This document shows, piece by piece, positions 56,416 to 64,000 of a stretch of 64,000 bases of DNA. The position numbers were made by a program, and so were the translations under genes. Source of the stretch: Acinetobacter lwoffii (GTDB lineage: Bacteria; Pseudomonadota; Gammaproteobacteria; Pseudomonadales; Moraxellaceae); assembly GCF_019048525.1 (NCBI RefSeq), contig NZ_CP077369.1:2418001-2482000 (forward strand), written 5' to 3'. The stretch's first letter is position 1, and every line of letters begins with the position of its first letter. The notes under the pieces were generated by a model. It ran no database searches and was not told the origin of the DNA. It worked only from the letters and a program-made list of their open reading frames with translations.

Positions 56416-57099
56416 TTAACCCTCCAATTTACGTTGATACTTCTGCATGATCCAGTAATTTGCAATCAAGGCTGAAAAAGCCAGAATCAGAGATAAAATG
56501 ACCAAACGCATAGCCATACTTTCTCCATCAGGCTGTTGTAACAGGCTATAAATGGCGATGGGAATGGTACGGGTTTCTTCTGGAATATTGCCAACAAAGG
56601 TAATCGTGGCACCAAATTCTCCCAGACTGCGGCTGAAACATAAAATGCTGCCGATTAAAATTCCAGGCAAAGCCAGAGGCAGGCTAATGCTACAGAATAC
56701 CCGCCATGGTGTGGCGCCCAAAGATCCTGCCACCTGTTCTAACTGCCGGTTGATCATTTGAAAAGACAAGCGAATTGGTTGAACCATTAAAGGAAATGCC
56801 ACAATCATTGCTGCCAGTACCGCACCTTTCCAGTTAAATATCAGCTGAATTCCCCATTTATGTAGATATTGCCCCAGCATACCCTGATGACCAAATAGCA
56901 GGAGCAGAAGATAGCCCAGTACTACCGGCGGTAGCACCATAGGCATCTGCAATATTGCCTCTACGAGAAATTTGGCCCTGAATTCATAACGCGCCAGTAA
57001 CCATGCTACGGCGATAGCAAATGGCAGACACACCGCTGTGGCAAAGCCCGCTACTTTGGCTGAAAGCGCTAAGGCACTCAGTTCTTCTGGTGTAAGCAT
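56416..57099 (-). CDS. modB: Molybdate ABC transporter permease
   Basis: A 227-residue inner-membrane permease with about five to six helices. It shows EELSALALSAKVAGFATAVC at the N-terminus, MPMVLPPVVLGYLLLLLFG, and the ABC permease EAA loop ATPWRVFCSISLPLALPGIL followed by SRSLGEFGATITFVGNIP, characteristic of ModB. It lies seven bases after modA and one before modC. Confidence 0.9.
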   Translation of the reverse strand: MLTPEELSALALSAKVAGFATAVCLPFAIAVAWLLARYEFRAKFLVEAILQMPMVLPPVVLGYLLLLLFGHQGMLGQYLHKWGIQLIFNWKGAVLAAMIVAFPLMVQPIRLSFQMINRQLEQVAGSLGATPWRVFCSISLPLALPGILIGSILCFSRSLGEFGATITFVGNIPEETRTIPIAIYSLLQQPDGESMAMRLVILSLILAFSALIANYWIMQKYQRKLEG

Positions 57100-57105
57100 G
57101 AGCAG

Positions 57106-57879
57106 TTAGCCTACCTTAAGCTTAAAACCATATTTCTGGAAAATCTGCCTGGCCCTTGGACTCGTCTGGATAAATTCAGAAAATTGGACTGCTGCCTGAT
57201 TTTTCTGGCCCTGCTGGGTTAAAGCAATCGGATACACAATCGGACGATGTGTACTGGCTGGAAATACTCCCGAAATTTTAACTTTTTTACTCATCAAGGC
57301 ATCGGTTCTATACACAATGCCGATCTGACATTCGCCACGTTCTACAAAAGCCAAGGTTGAACGAACGCTATCCGTACCGACTATTCTGCCCCGAAGCGGA
57401 TTCAACCAGCCTAGCCGGGTTAAGCTTTGCTTGGCATATTTTCCGGCAGGCACCGATTCCATTTGTCCGGTACATAGATAGCCTTGAAAGGCTTTAGCAA
57501 GATTAAAGTCGGCTGACATTTTAAAATGATTTTTTTGCTGAATAGGACTAATCAATACGAGTTCATTCAAAAGCAAAGGTCGAATCTGACCGATCTGAAT
57601 TTTTTGTTTCTTGATCAGATCATTCATCCAGTCTAGGTCTGCAGAGAAAAATAGATCACTGCTGGCTCCCGCCGCAATTTGTTTCGCCAATACCGAAGAC
57701 GCAGCAAAAACCGGAACGATCTGGATGTCCCGATGCTGTTGCTCATATAGTCTGGAAATATCAGTAATCGCATTGGTCAGGCTGGCTGCGGCATATATTT
57801 TAACTGTTTCGGCATACAGCATGGGGCTAGTCAACAGCACGCCAGTGAGTAGAACTTTGAATAAATCCATCTTTCTCAT
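57106..57879 (-). CDS. modA: Molybdate ABC transporter substrate-binding protein
   Basis: A periplasmic binding protein of about 257 residues. The signal peptide MRKMDLFKVLLTGVLLTSPM... is cleaved near LYAE. The mature start VKIYAAASLTNAITDISRLY and the segments VPVFAASSVLAKQIAAGASS, DLFFSADLDWMNDL and GIVYRTDALMSKKVKISGVF match ModA. The start is uncertain: the frame is open to an ATG at 57921 that nearly abuts the moeA stop, but 57879 or 57870 gives the more normal signal peptide. Oxyanion specificity (molybdate) follows from the Moco genes upstream. Confidence 0.88.
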   Translation of the reverse strand: MRKMDLFKVLLTGVLLTSPMLYAETVKIYAAASLTNAITDISRLYEQQHRDIQIVPVFAASSVLAKQIAAGASSDLFFSADLDWMNDLIKKQKIQIGQIRPLLLNELVLISPIQQKNHFKMSADFNLAKAFQGYLCTGQMESVPAGKYAKQSLTRLGWLNPLRGRIVGTDSVRSTLAFVERGECQIGIVYRTDALMSKKVKISGVFPASTHRPIVYPIALTQQGQKNQAAVQFSEFIQTSPRARQIFQKYGFKLKVG

Positions 57880-57917
57880 TCTATGTGATTCGAATATTGA
57901 AAATTGCGACAGGCATT

Positions 57918-59159
57918 TCAAATCAGCAAACCCTGTACCACTTGCCCAGCCTGGATTTCTGTTCCTGCCGGAATACGGACCAGACAGTTGGCCTGCATCA
58001 GATTACTCAACATATGCGACTGTTGTTTTGCCAGGCTCTTGAGCTTTAAAGTGCCCTGATCAAATTCGGCAGCCATTCTTAAAAAGCGTTCACGTGCATC
58101 CGCTTTCAAGTCATGCGTCATTACCGCACTAAGCCATGCAGGTGACTGCTTTTGCCCTTGTAAGGCATTCAGTAAAGTTGCCGTATAGATTTGCATCCCG
58201 ACATACACGGCAGCCGGATTTCCCGGTAGACCCAAGAGATAACAGTAACCTTGATCATCTCGACGATACTTGGCAAATAACATCGGTTTTCCGGGCTTCT
58301 GCTTCACTTTCCAGAAAATCTGCTCAAAACCCTGCTCCAGGGCAACAGGGCGAATGAAATCATAATCACCCACCGAAACCCCGCCTGTGGTCAAGATGAC
58401 ATCGTATTGGTGTTTGAGTCGGTTCAGTAATAATTGCAGTTCGGACTCACAATCGGGCACATGCAGAATATCTACGTTTTGACCCTGTGACTGAAACCAG
58501 GCCTGAATCAGTGGAGCATTGGCGTCAAAGATTTTTCCGGAATTCAGGTCTTCAATGCTGGAAGCGACTTCATCTCCAGTAATCACAACAGCAATTTTAG
58601 GATAACGATAGACTGAAACCTGCTTTACGCCTGCCATGCTCAAAGCTGCAATTGCACCTACATGCAGTTTTTGACCTGCATCTGCCAGACGCTGCCCTTG
58701 TGCGATTTCCTCGCCTGCATCACGTATATCCGTATGAGGCTTTAGGTCTGTTGTAATAATGATTTGATTGGCATGGCATTTGACAATTTCCTGACGGGCG
58801 ACCGTTGTAGTTCCTGCTGGAATCCTGGCACCGGTAAAAATCCGGACCGCCTGACCTGGCCGCAGTTCAATTTCAGTACTTTGCCCTGCCCGAATCTCTC
58901 CAATGAGTTCAAAAGTGCTGTGAGCACTAACATTTTCTGGACTACAAAGCGCATAGCCATCTACAGCACTTTGTGAAAACAGCGGCAATGGTATGGCCGA
59001 ATCAATCGCCTCTGCCAGATAGCGATTCAGAGCCCGAGCAAGCGGCAGGCTTTCAGCTACCAAGATATGCGTCTGCTCAAGTAACATCTGCAGTGCCTGA
59101 TCAACAGAAATCAGTCCCGGTTCAGCACCGCAGGCTGAATGTGATAGTGCCTGATTCAT
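57918..59159 (-). CDS. moeA: Molybdopterin molybdenumtransferase MoeA
   Basis: A 413-residue enzyme that inserts molybdenum into adenylylated molybdopterin. Segments include LPLFSQSAVDGYAL near residue 60, RIFTGARIPAGTTTVARQE, and the central MoeA/MogA-like domain with GDEVAS, DANAPLIQAWF, ILTTGGVSVGDYDFIRPV and KPGKPMLFAKY, then LLGLPGNPAAVYVG. Its start overlaps the moaCB stop by four bases (ATGA), so translation is coupled. Confidence 0.92.
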   Translation of the reverse strand: MNQALSHSACGAEPGLISVDQALQMLLEQTHILVAESLPLARALNRYLAEAIDSAIPLPLFSQSAVDGYALCSPENVSAHSTFELIGEIRAGQSTEIELRPGQAVRIFTGARIPAGTTTVARQEIVKCHANQIIITTDLKPHTDIRDAGEEIAQGQRLADAGQKLHVGAIAALSMAGVKQVSVYRYPKIAVVITGDEVASSIEDLNSGKIFDANAPLIQAWFQSQGQNVDILHVPDCESELQLLLNRLKHQYDVILTTGGVSVGDYDFIRPVALEQGFEQIFWKVKQKPGKPMLFAKYRRDDQGYCYLLGLPGNPAAVYVGMQIYTATLLNALQGQKQSPAWLSAVMTHDLKADARERFLRMAAEFDQGTLKLKSLAKQQSHMLSNLMQANCLVRIPAGTEIQAGQVVQGLLI

Positions 59160-60079
59160 TGATAGCCCCCCGCATGTGGGATATTTTTTTGCACATCAAA
59201 CAAGTGCACCAAAGCCGGAAGTACCGCGATCAGAGATTCTTTCGCACCCTGACGACTTCCCGGTAGGGTCATCACCAGACTGTTCTCAATATAGCCAGCC
59301 ACGCCACGACTTAATGCTGCATAAGGGGTACGTTTTTGCCCAAAACTACGTGAAGCTTCCATCAAGCCTGGAATTTCCCGTTGCAGCAAAGGTTGCAGAG
59401 TCTCAACTGTCAGGTCTTTAGGACCTAAGCCAGTACCGCCCACAGTTAGAATCAGCGGATACTGATTTTTCTGCTGTTCAATCAGGGTCAAGAGCTGTTC
59501 TGGGCTATCGGGAATAACCTGATAACTAATAGAATCAAAATTGGCTTCTTTTAAAATTTCCATTACGTTTTGTCCGGCAGTGTCCGGCTTTTTGCCTGCT
59601 GCAACCGTATCGGACAGCACAATAACCGAAGCGGACAGACTCTCTTTAAGTATGCGGGTAAAATGTGATTTTCCGCCTTTTTTCTGCTGCAACCTGCATT
59701 GATCCAGCGACAAATCTTCCGGTTCACAATGCGGCTTCAGCATGTCATACAAGGTCAGACCTGCCAGACTGACCGCTGTCAAAGCTTCCATTTCCACACC
59801 AGTTGGTCCAATGGTTTCAACAGTAGCAATAATTTCGACATGTGCATCACACAGTTCATATTCCACATCGGCACGATAAATCGGTAATGGATGGCACAAT
59901 GGAATCAGCTCATCGGTCCGTTTGGCACCTAGAATGCCGGCAATGCGTGCTGTTTTCAGGGCATCACCTTTTTCAGTATTGCCATTACGTAGCAGCTCAA
60001 TGCAATGTGGCGGTGCATGCAGGATTCCAGTGGCAATTGCTGTACGGTAACTTTCTGCTTTCATCCCTACATTTTTCAT
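59156..60079 (-). CDS. moaCB: Bifunctional MoaC-MoaB molybdenum cofactor protein
   Basis: A 307-residue fusion. The first ~150 residues are MoaC, which with MoaA makes cyclic pyranopterin phosphate: GDALKTARIAGILGAKRTDE, LIPLCHPLPIYRADVEYE and GPTGVEMEALTAVSLAGLTL. The remainder is MoaB/MogA-like: SASVIVLSDTVAAGKKPDTA, LILTVGGTGLGPKDLTVETL and VMTLPGSRQGAKESL, which adenylylates molybdopterin. The start is close to where the ordinary MoaC core begins, leaving out the usual ~14 leading residues. Between moaE and moeA in the operon. Confidence 0.9.
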   Translation of the reverse strand: MKNVGMKAESYRTAIATGILHAPPHCIELLRNGNTEKGDALKTARIAGILGAKRTDELIPLCHPLPIYRADVEYELCDAHVEIIATVETIGPTGVEMEALTAVSLAGLTLYDMLKPHCEPEDLSLDQCRLQQKKGGKSHFTRILKESLSASVIVLSDTVAAGKKPDTAGQNVMEILKEANFDSISYQVIPDSPEQLLTLIEQQKNQYPLILTVGGTGLGPKDLTVETLQPLLQREIPGLMEASRSFGQKRTPYAALSRGVAGYIENSLVMTLPGSRQGAKESLIAVLPALVHLFDVQKNIPHAGGYQ

Positions 60080-60149
60080 GATTCATCCCAGGCTAATTTT
60101 TAAAATCTGTTTTAAAGTGATTCATCTTATGCATCCTCATTGGACGCAT

Positions 60150-60692
60150 TTAATTAGATGGTGATTGGCAAGCGTGTTCTGCTACATGGTGATGGTGACA
60201 ATGCGCTTCTTCTGCATGATGAGAGTGATCCGTTTCAGGTCCATGATCTTTTCGGATACAACAGCCTTCGACATATTGACTGCTACCATCCGTATAAAAT
60301 TCTTCTTTCCAGACCGGAACTTCATGCTTCACCCGTTCCACAGCTTCCTCACAGGCCGCAAAAGCCTCACGACGATGGGCGGCATAAGCCATAGCAATAA
60401 TGGCTATTTCTCCAACCCCCAGCTCACCTATCCGATGTACCACCCGCACATAAGACACCTGATATTTGGTCTGGATCTGCTGTTCAATTTCACGAATCAT
60501 TTTTTCAGCCACAGGCGCATAGGCAGTATATTTCAGGGCACGCACAGCTTTTCCCTGATGATGGTTACGTACTGTTCCGACAAAGATGCCGATTCCACCA
60601 CATTCCGGAAAATGCTGGATACCATCAAAATCCTCCAGACTAAAAGCAGTCTGCTGGATTCGGGCAAATTGTTTTAGTGACTTGAGTTGCAT
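60150..60692 (-). CDS. moaE: Molybdopterin synthase large subunit MoaE with His-rich tail
   Basis: A 180-residue catalytic subunit of molybdopterin synthase. The core contains GGIGIFVGTVRNHHQGKAVR, the VVHRIGELGVGEIAI strand, AYAAHRREAFAACEEAVERV and the active-site Lys region KHEVPVWKEEFYTDGS. Unlike E. coli MoaE (~150 residues), it carries a ~33-residue C-terminal tail with ten His and two Cys, including CHHHH. It starts one base after the moaD stop. The tail could bind Zn, Ni or Cu; its role is unknown. Confidence 0.9.
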   Translation of the reverse strand: MQLKSLKQFARIQQTAFSLEDFDGIQHFPECGGIGIFVGTVRNHHQGKAVRALKYTAYAPVAEKMIREIEQQIQTKYQVSYVRVVHRIGELGVGEIAIIAMAYAAHRREAFAACEEAVERVKHEVPVWKEEFYTDGSSQYVEGCCIRKDHGPETDHSHHAEEAHCHHHHVAEHACQSPSN

Positions 60693-60693
60693 C

Positions 60694-60960
60694 TCAGCCT
60701 CCTGCTACCGGCGATAACAGCACCAGCGTACTGTCACGATTTAAAACATTCTGTCTGGAAATAATGTCTTCACCGATTGCACAGGCACAACGTTCCAGCA
60801 TGGGCTGTATATCGGGATAGAGGGATAGCAACTGGTTCAGGACTTCAGAAACCTGAATTTCAGACTCGCATTGCAAATTTAAATCTGTGGGAATTTGTCG
60901 TTCAATCGCACCGAAGGCTTCTATTTTGATATGAATTAATTTTTGCTGAGTGAGTGACAT
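60694..60960 (-). CDS. moaD: Molybdopterin synthase small subunit MoaD
   Basis: An 88-residue ubiquitin-like sulfur carrier. It ends LLSPVAGG, the Gly-Gly terminus that is adenylylated and thiocarboxylated before giving sulfur to the MoaE reaction. IKIEAFGAIERQIP is the first beta-strand region. It lies between moaA and moaE with gaps of two and one bases. Confidence 0.92.
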   Translation of the reverse strand: MSLTQQKLIHIKIEAFGAIERQIPTDLNLQCESEIQVSEVLNQLLSLYPDIQPMLERCACAIGEDIISRQNVLNRDSTLVLLSPVAGG

Positions 60961-60962
60961 AT

Positions 60963-61988
60963 TTACCCTCCAATGCTGTGCATGCTGATTTTTCGGATCG
61001 GCTTTTGTATTGGTGATTGCTGGATCGCATGGAAGCCGGCCTCTTTATGCCAGATATAAGCGTGGAGCTTGTGCTGAAATGTCTGTGTGGCGAAATGATC
61101 CAGCGCCAGTTGTTCGATATCTGCCTTAAGGTTCAGGCCTTGTCTGGCAAATAAACAGTTATAAAATTCACCTTGGGCATTGAGGCGCAGACGGTCACAA
61201 TCACTGCAAAATGAATGGGTAATGGTGGAAATAATCCCCAAAGGCTGCCCATTGACCAAATAGCCACGGGCTGGATTGGCGCCTTGTCCTTGAGATACCT
61301 GGACATCAAATTCAGTTTTCAGTTGATCCAGGATATCCTGCTCACTGATGACATCAGACGGATTCCATTTCTGATCGCCATCGAGGGGCATAAACTCAAT
61401 AAAACGCAGTTCTATAGCCTGATGCTGTGCCCATTTCACCAAAGGAATAATCTGATTGTCATTGATGCCTTTGATGAGCACACTATTGATCTTGACGGTC
61501 AAACCTGCCTGCTGTGCGGCAGAAATACCTTGAAGTACAGGCTGTAACTGTTTTTGGGTCAGTTGCTGAAACTGCTTTGGATCAAGACTGTCTAGACTGA
61601 TATTCAGATCGTCCAGTCCTGCCTGTTTAAGCGCTTGAGCATAATCTTTTAAATAATGGCCATTACTGGTCATGGAAATACGTTTCAGGCCAAAGGCTTT
61701 CAATGTCTGCAAGCGAGCAATAAAATGAACAATACCTTGACGCATCAACGGTTCGCCACCCGTCACCCGGATCTGCTCAATCCCGTGTCGCACCATAAAC
61801 TCGCAAAAAGCATACAGGGCTTCAAAACTGAGCAAATCTTTTTTATTTATCCATTGCGGATGTTCAGGCATGCAATAGCTGCATTTGAAATTACAACGGT
61901 CAGTCACCGAGATCCGCAACTTACGTTTCTGGCGTCCAAACTGATCCTGAAAGATACTGCGAGGTGCTAAAGCTGTCATGCTGTTCAT
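60963..61988 (-). CDS. moaA: GTP 3',8-cyclase MoaA (radical SAM)
   Basis: About 341 residues. The radical SAM cluster motif is DRCNFKCSYCMPEH (CxxxCxxC), the SAM-binding segment is RVTGGEPLMRQGIV, and the C-terminal second 4Fe-4S site is SFCSDCDRLRLNAQGEFYNC. The C-terminus ends in the Gly-Gly (SIGG) needed for activity. It starts the Moco chain by rearranging GTP. The start codon is uncertain among an upstream GTG (62015) and ATGs at 61988 and 61979; none has a strong ribosome-binding site. First gene of the long moaA-modC operon. Confidence 0.92.
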   Translation of the reverse strand: MNSMTALAPRSIFQDQFGRQKRKLRISVTDRCNFKCSYCMPEHPQWINKKDLLSFEALYAFCEFMVRHGIEQIRVTGGEPLMRQGIVHFIARLQTLKAFGLKRISMTSNGHYLKDYAQALKQAGLDDLNISLDSLDPKQFQQLTQKQLQPVLQGISAAQQAGLTVKINSVLIKGINDNQIIPLVKWAQHQAIELRFIEFMPLDGDQKWNPSDVISEQDILDQLKTEFDVQVSQGQGANPARGYLVNGQPLGIISTITHSFCSDCDRLRLNAQGEFYNCLFARQGLNLKADIEQLALDHFATQTFQHKLHAYIWHKEAGFHAIQQSPIQKPIRKISMHSIGG

Positions 61989-62063
61989 TGCTGCGGTCCA
62001 TGATGAGATCTGCACGGTTATTTAACAGTCTTGATTTACTACCCTATTTCTTCACAATGAATG

Positions 62064-62079
62064 AGCAATAAGTGTTCCA
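62064..62079 (-). promoter_or_regulatory. Sigma-54 promoter for the moaA-modC operon
   Basis: Read on the minus strand, TGGAACACTTATTGCT has GG-N10-GC spacing and a consensus TTGCT -12 element; the -24 element differs from TGGCAC by one base. Transcription would start near 62053, about 65 nt before the moaA ATG. Confidence 0.65.
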
Positions 62080-62218
62080 ACTTTGCACAAATTTATGTTT
62101 AATGAATATTAATGGGTAATATTTGTTCTTTTTTAGTCCAAAAGTTCGCTCGAAAAATAAAAAAAGCAATATTTTGGTGAACCAGAATATGATAATTCGA
62201 CTTTTAGCATTTTAAACG

Positions 62219-62845
62219 CTAGAGAAAGTTAAGCTGTTGATGCTGCTGTAGCTCGTCAAATGAATTAATACTGTGAAAAAACAGGGCACGATTTTTAAAG
62301 CTTGCCCGCTGCATGTGCATGTCAGCAAAACAGAGTTTTAAACTGTGCTGATCATTTTCAAGATGTTGTATAAGAGTGGGTAAGCTGCTGCGTTTCATCA
62401 GACAGAATGGAAACAATGCCTTTTCATTGATTTCAACTACCGCCACTTCAGATAAAGGATGTCGTTGCAGGGCCTGATGTAAACGTGAAATGACTTTTTT
62501 GGGAATATAGGTCACATCACAGGGTACGAACAGCACATAATCAGATTGTACATGTGACCAAGCACTCTTCATGCCCATCAATGGTCCCTGAAAACCGGGT
62601 TCATCGTCCTGATAAAAGTCGATCGAAGGAATCATCCGTTTATAAATGGAGTGATCCCGATGACTATTGACCCAAACTTTGCTTGCCCGGGACTTCAACT
62701 GCTGATGGATTTTAATGAGCTGGATTTCATCATCAAATTTGTGCAGCAATTTATTGATGCCATTCATGCGCCGCGCTAAACCTCCGGCCAGGATCACCAC
62801 ATCAGTTTCCGGATAAGACACCGTCTTCATCACTCTTCTTTTCAT
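62219..62845 (-). CDS. mobA: Molybdenum cofactor guanylyltransferase, MobA-like
   Basis: A 208-residue nucleotidyltransferase. The N-terminal VVILAGGLARRMNGINKLL corresponds to the GTP-binding LAGG-x(2)-RMGG motif with one Gly replaced by Asn. QDDEPGFQGPLMGMKSAW and YVLFVPCDVTYIP are further MobA segments. It would add GMP to molybdopterin for the bis-MGD cofactor of the nitrate reductase whose gene overlaps its start by four bases (ATGA). Confidence 0.87.
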   Translation of the reverse strand: MKRRVMKTVSYPETDVVILAGGLARRMNGINKLLHKFDDEIQLIKIHQQLKSRASKVWVNSHRDHSIYKRMIPSIDFYQDDEPGFQGPLMGMKSAWSHVQSDYVLFVPCDVTYIPKKVISRLHQALQRHPLSEVAVVEINEKALFPFCLMKRSSLPTLIQHLENDQHSLKLCFADMHMQRASFKNRALFFHSINSFDELQQHQQLNFL

Positions 62846-64000
62846 TCTATGTACTCCGTCTGGCAGGCTTTAATCAGGCCTCTAATTTCTGGCAAACATG
62901 AACCACAATTTCCTCCGGCTTTTAGACATGCAGTTACCTGTTTTTCATGCGTGATATTTTTATCTTTAATGGTTTGAATAATTCGGTTCTTACCGACCTT
63001 AAAACAGCTACAGACTAATGGCCCTTCACTATTTCCCATCGACATGGCCTGACCTGCCAGCAATGCTTTACGATGTAATGCACTCAGACGTTCACGTCTA
63101 AACAGGCCTGCCACCCAGTCACGATCTGGCAATAGTGCCGCCGGTGCGATATAAAAACTGGCAATTAACTGGCCATCCTGAAGCACCACACTATGACTGA
63201 TATGCGCCGTTTGATCTTCGAGATTCAGCCATTCAAAGCTTTCATCATCAAAGGCTAACAGGCTCTTGATCTGCCCGGTGATATCAGAAAAACGGCGCCG
63301 GTCTGCCAGTTCATACCGGATGGCCTGAGTGGTTTGAGTTTTGCTCCACCACACCGTATTTTTAATCATGGTCTGGATTTTCTGCTCAAAGCCTTCCCGT
63401 ACATACAGCACGCCCTGCCACTGGGTATAAAATGGCTGGATCATCACCGGAGTATGCTTAAATTCTGGCTCGCCGGAAATCGGGTCAACCACCGGATTCA
63501 CCACTTTGCCAATCCGCGCATCGGATGCAAACTGGTCGTTCCAGTGAATCGGTGCAAAAATCTGGCCACGTCGTATATTTTGTGAAAATTGCACACGGAG
63601 TACACAACTTCCCCAAGCGGATTTCACCTCGACCAGCTCGGCATCTTTCAGGCCATACTTCAGTGCATCTTGCGGATGCAGCTCGCAATAAGGCTCGGCA
63701 CGATGCTGGGACAAACTGGCAGATAATCCGGTACGGCTCATGGTGTGCCATTGATCGCGAATGCGTCCAGTATTCAGGATCAGAGGATATTCAGCAGAAA
63801 TAGCATGTACCGGATCGGCTGCAACTGTTGGCACCAATCTGGCTTTGCCATCTGCATGGCTAAACTGGCCTTGACTAAATAGTTGATCAACCTGATAAAC
63901 TTCTTGCTTATCCCAGACTGGCCACCGAATCGGTGTTAGATTCTGATATTCCGCAAAACCGAGATGAGTTAAACCTTGCAGGTTGAAATAGCGAAAATTC
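62842..64000 (-). CDS. nasA: Assimilatory nitrate reductase large subunit, C-terminal part (truncated by window edge)
   Basis: The minus-strand frame is open to the window end, giving the last ~385 residues of a molybdopterin oxidoreductase. The molybdopterin-dinucleotide-binding domain shows YPLILNTGRIRDQWHTMSRT, HPQDALKYGLKDAELVEVKS and APIHWNDQFASD. A C-terminal BFD-like [2Fe-2S] domain follows, with VCSCFKVGKNRI and CLKAGGNCGSCLPEI (four Cys), as in Klebsiella-type NasA. The catalytic N-terminal half is outside the window. Cytoplasmic, reducing nitrate to nitrite for assimilation. Confidence 0.9.
   Translation of the reverse strand, partial: NFRYFNLQGLTHLGFAEYQNLTPIRWPVWDKQEVYQVDQLFSQGQFSHADGKARLVPTVAADPVHAISAEYPLILNTGRIRDQWHTMSRTGLSASLSQHRAEPYCELHPQDALKYGLKDAELVEVKSAWGSCVLRVQFSQNIRRGQIFAPIHWNDQFASDARIGKVVNPVVDPISGEPEFKHTPVMIQPFYTQWQGVLYVREGFEQKIQTMIKNTVWWSKTQTTQAIRYELADRRRFSDITGQIKSLLAFDDESFEWLNLEDQTAHISHSVVLQDGQLIASFYIAPAALLPDRDWVAGLFRRERLSALHRKALLAGQAMSMGNSEGPLVCSCFKVGKNRIIQTIKDKNITHEKQVTACLKAGGNCGSCLPEIRGLIKACQTEYIE

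Overview
The window looks like a piece of an Acinetobacter chromosome (species not resolvable by eye). This rests on the AAHS-type aromatic/organic acid transporters, the DcaP-type porin, a dca-like dicarboxylate beta-oxidation set with a PcaU/PobR-type IclR regulator, betIBA with a BCCT transporter, and the moderately AT-rich DNA with AT-rich intergenic regions. No tRNA, rRNA, insertion sequence, prophage or CRISPR array was seen.

Region 1 (1-2.5 kb) holds the end of a LysR regulator, a DJ-1/PfpI family protein, and a deletion scar. At the scar the 3' half of an acyl-CoA ligase gene, itself carrying a one-base frameshift, meets the 3' end of what looks like a divergent MarR regulator gene.

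Region 2 (2.5-35.3 kb) is a catabolic island. It has an uncharacterised block: AAHS transporter, type III CoA-transferase, FadD-like ligase, Baeyer-Villiger monooxygenase, alpha/beta hydrolase, long acyl-CoA dehydrogenase, nitronate monooxygenase-like protein, PaaG-like hydratase/isomerase, GhrA-like reductase, class II aldolase and PaaI-like thioesterase. This runs into a complete adipate/dicarboxylate beta-oxidation set: CoA-transferase, acyl-CoA dehydrogenase, hydratase, dehydrogenase, thiolase, DcaP porin and AAHS transporters, plus glutaryl-CoA dehydrogenase, ETF-ubiquinone oxidoreductase and an IclR regulator. A 17-bp palindrome (consensus ATTTYRTAWTACGAAAT) recurs at nine intergenic positions from 4054 to 33572, so both halves look like one regulon. 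A GAF-PAS-PAS-GGDEF-EAL protein with a degenerate GGDEF motif sits inside the island.

Region 3 (35.5-50.2 kb) carries an OsmC-YcaO fusion, a TorF-type porin, the choline-to-betaine locus (betI-betB-betA divergent from a BCCT transporter and a MarC-family gene), a TonB-dependent receptor, metR and two small proteins.

Region 4 (50.4-64 kb) is for nitrate, nitrite and cyanate assimilation: a PP2C/kinase fusion, a formate/nitrite transporter, cyanase, NarK-type transporter, ModABC, molybdenum cofactor genes (moeA, moaCB, moaE, moaD, moaA, mobA) and the 3' part of an assimilatory nitrate reductase gene. Four sigma-54 -24/-12 promoters are visible here. The transporter leader has two A1/G4 hexaloop hairpins, the second overlapping an intrinsic terminator, which is the architecture of an ANTAR (NasT/NasR-type) antitermination target.
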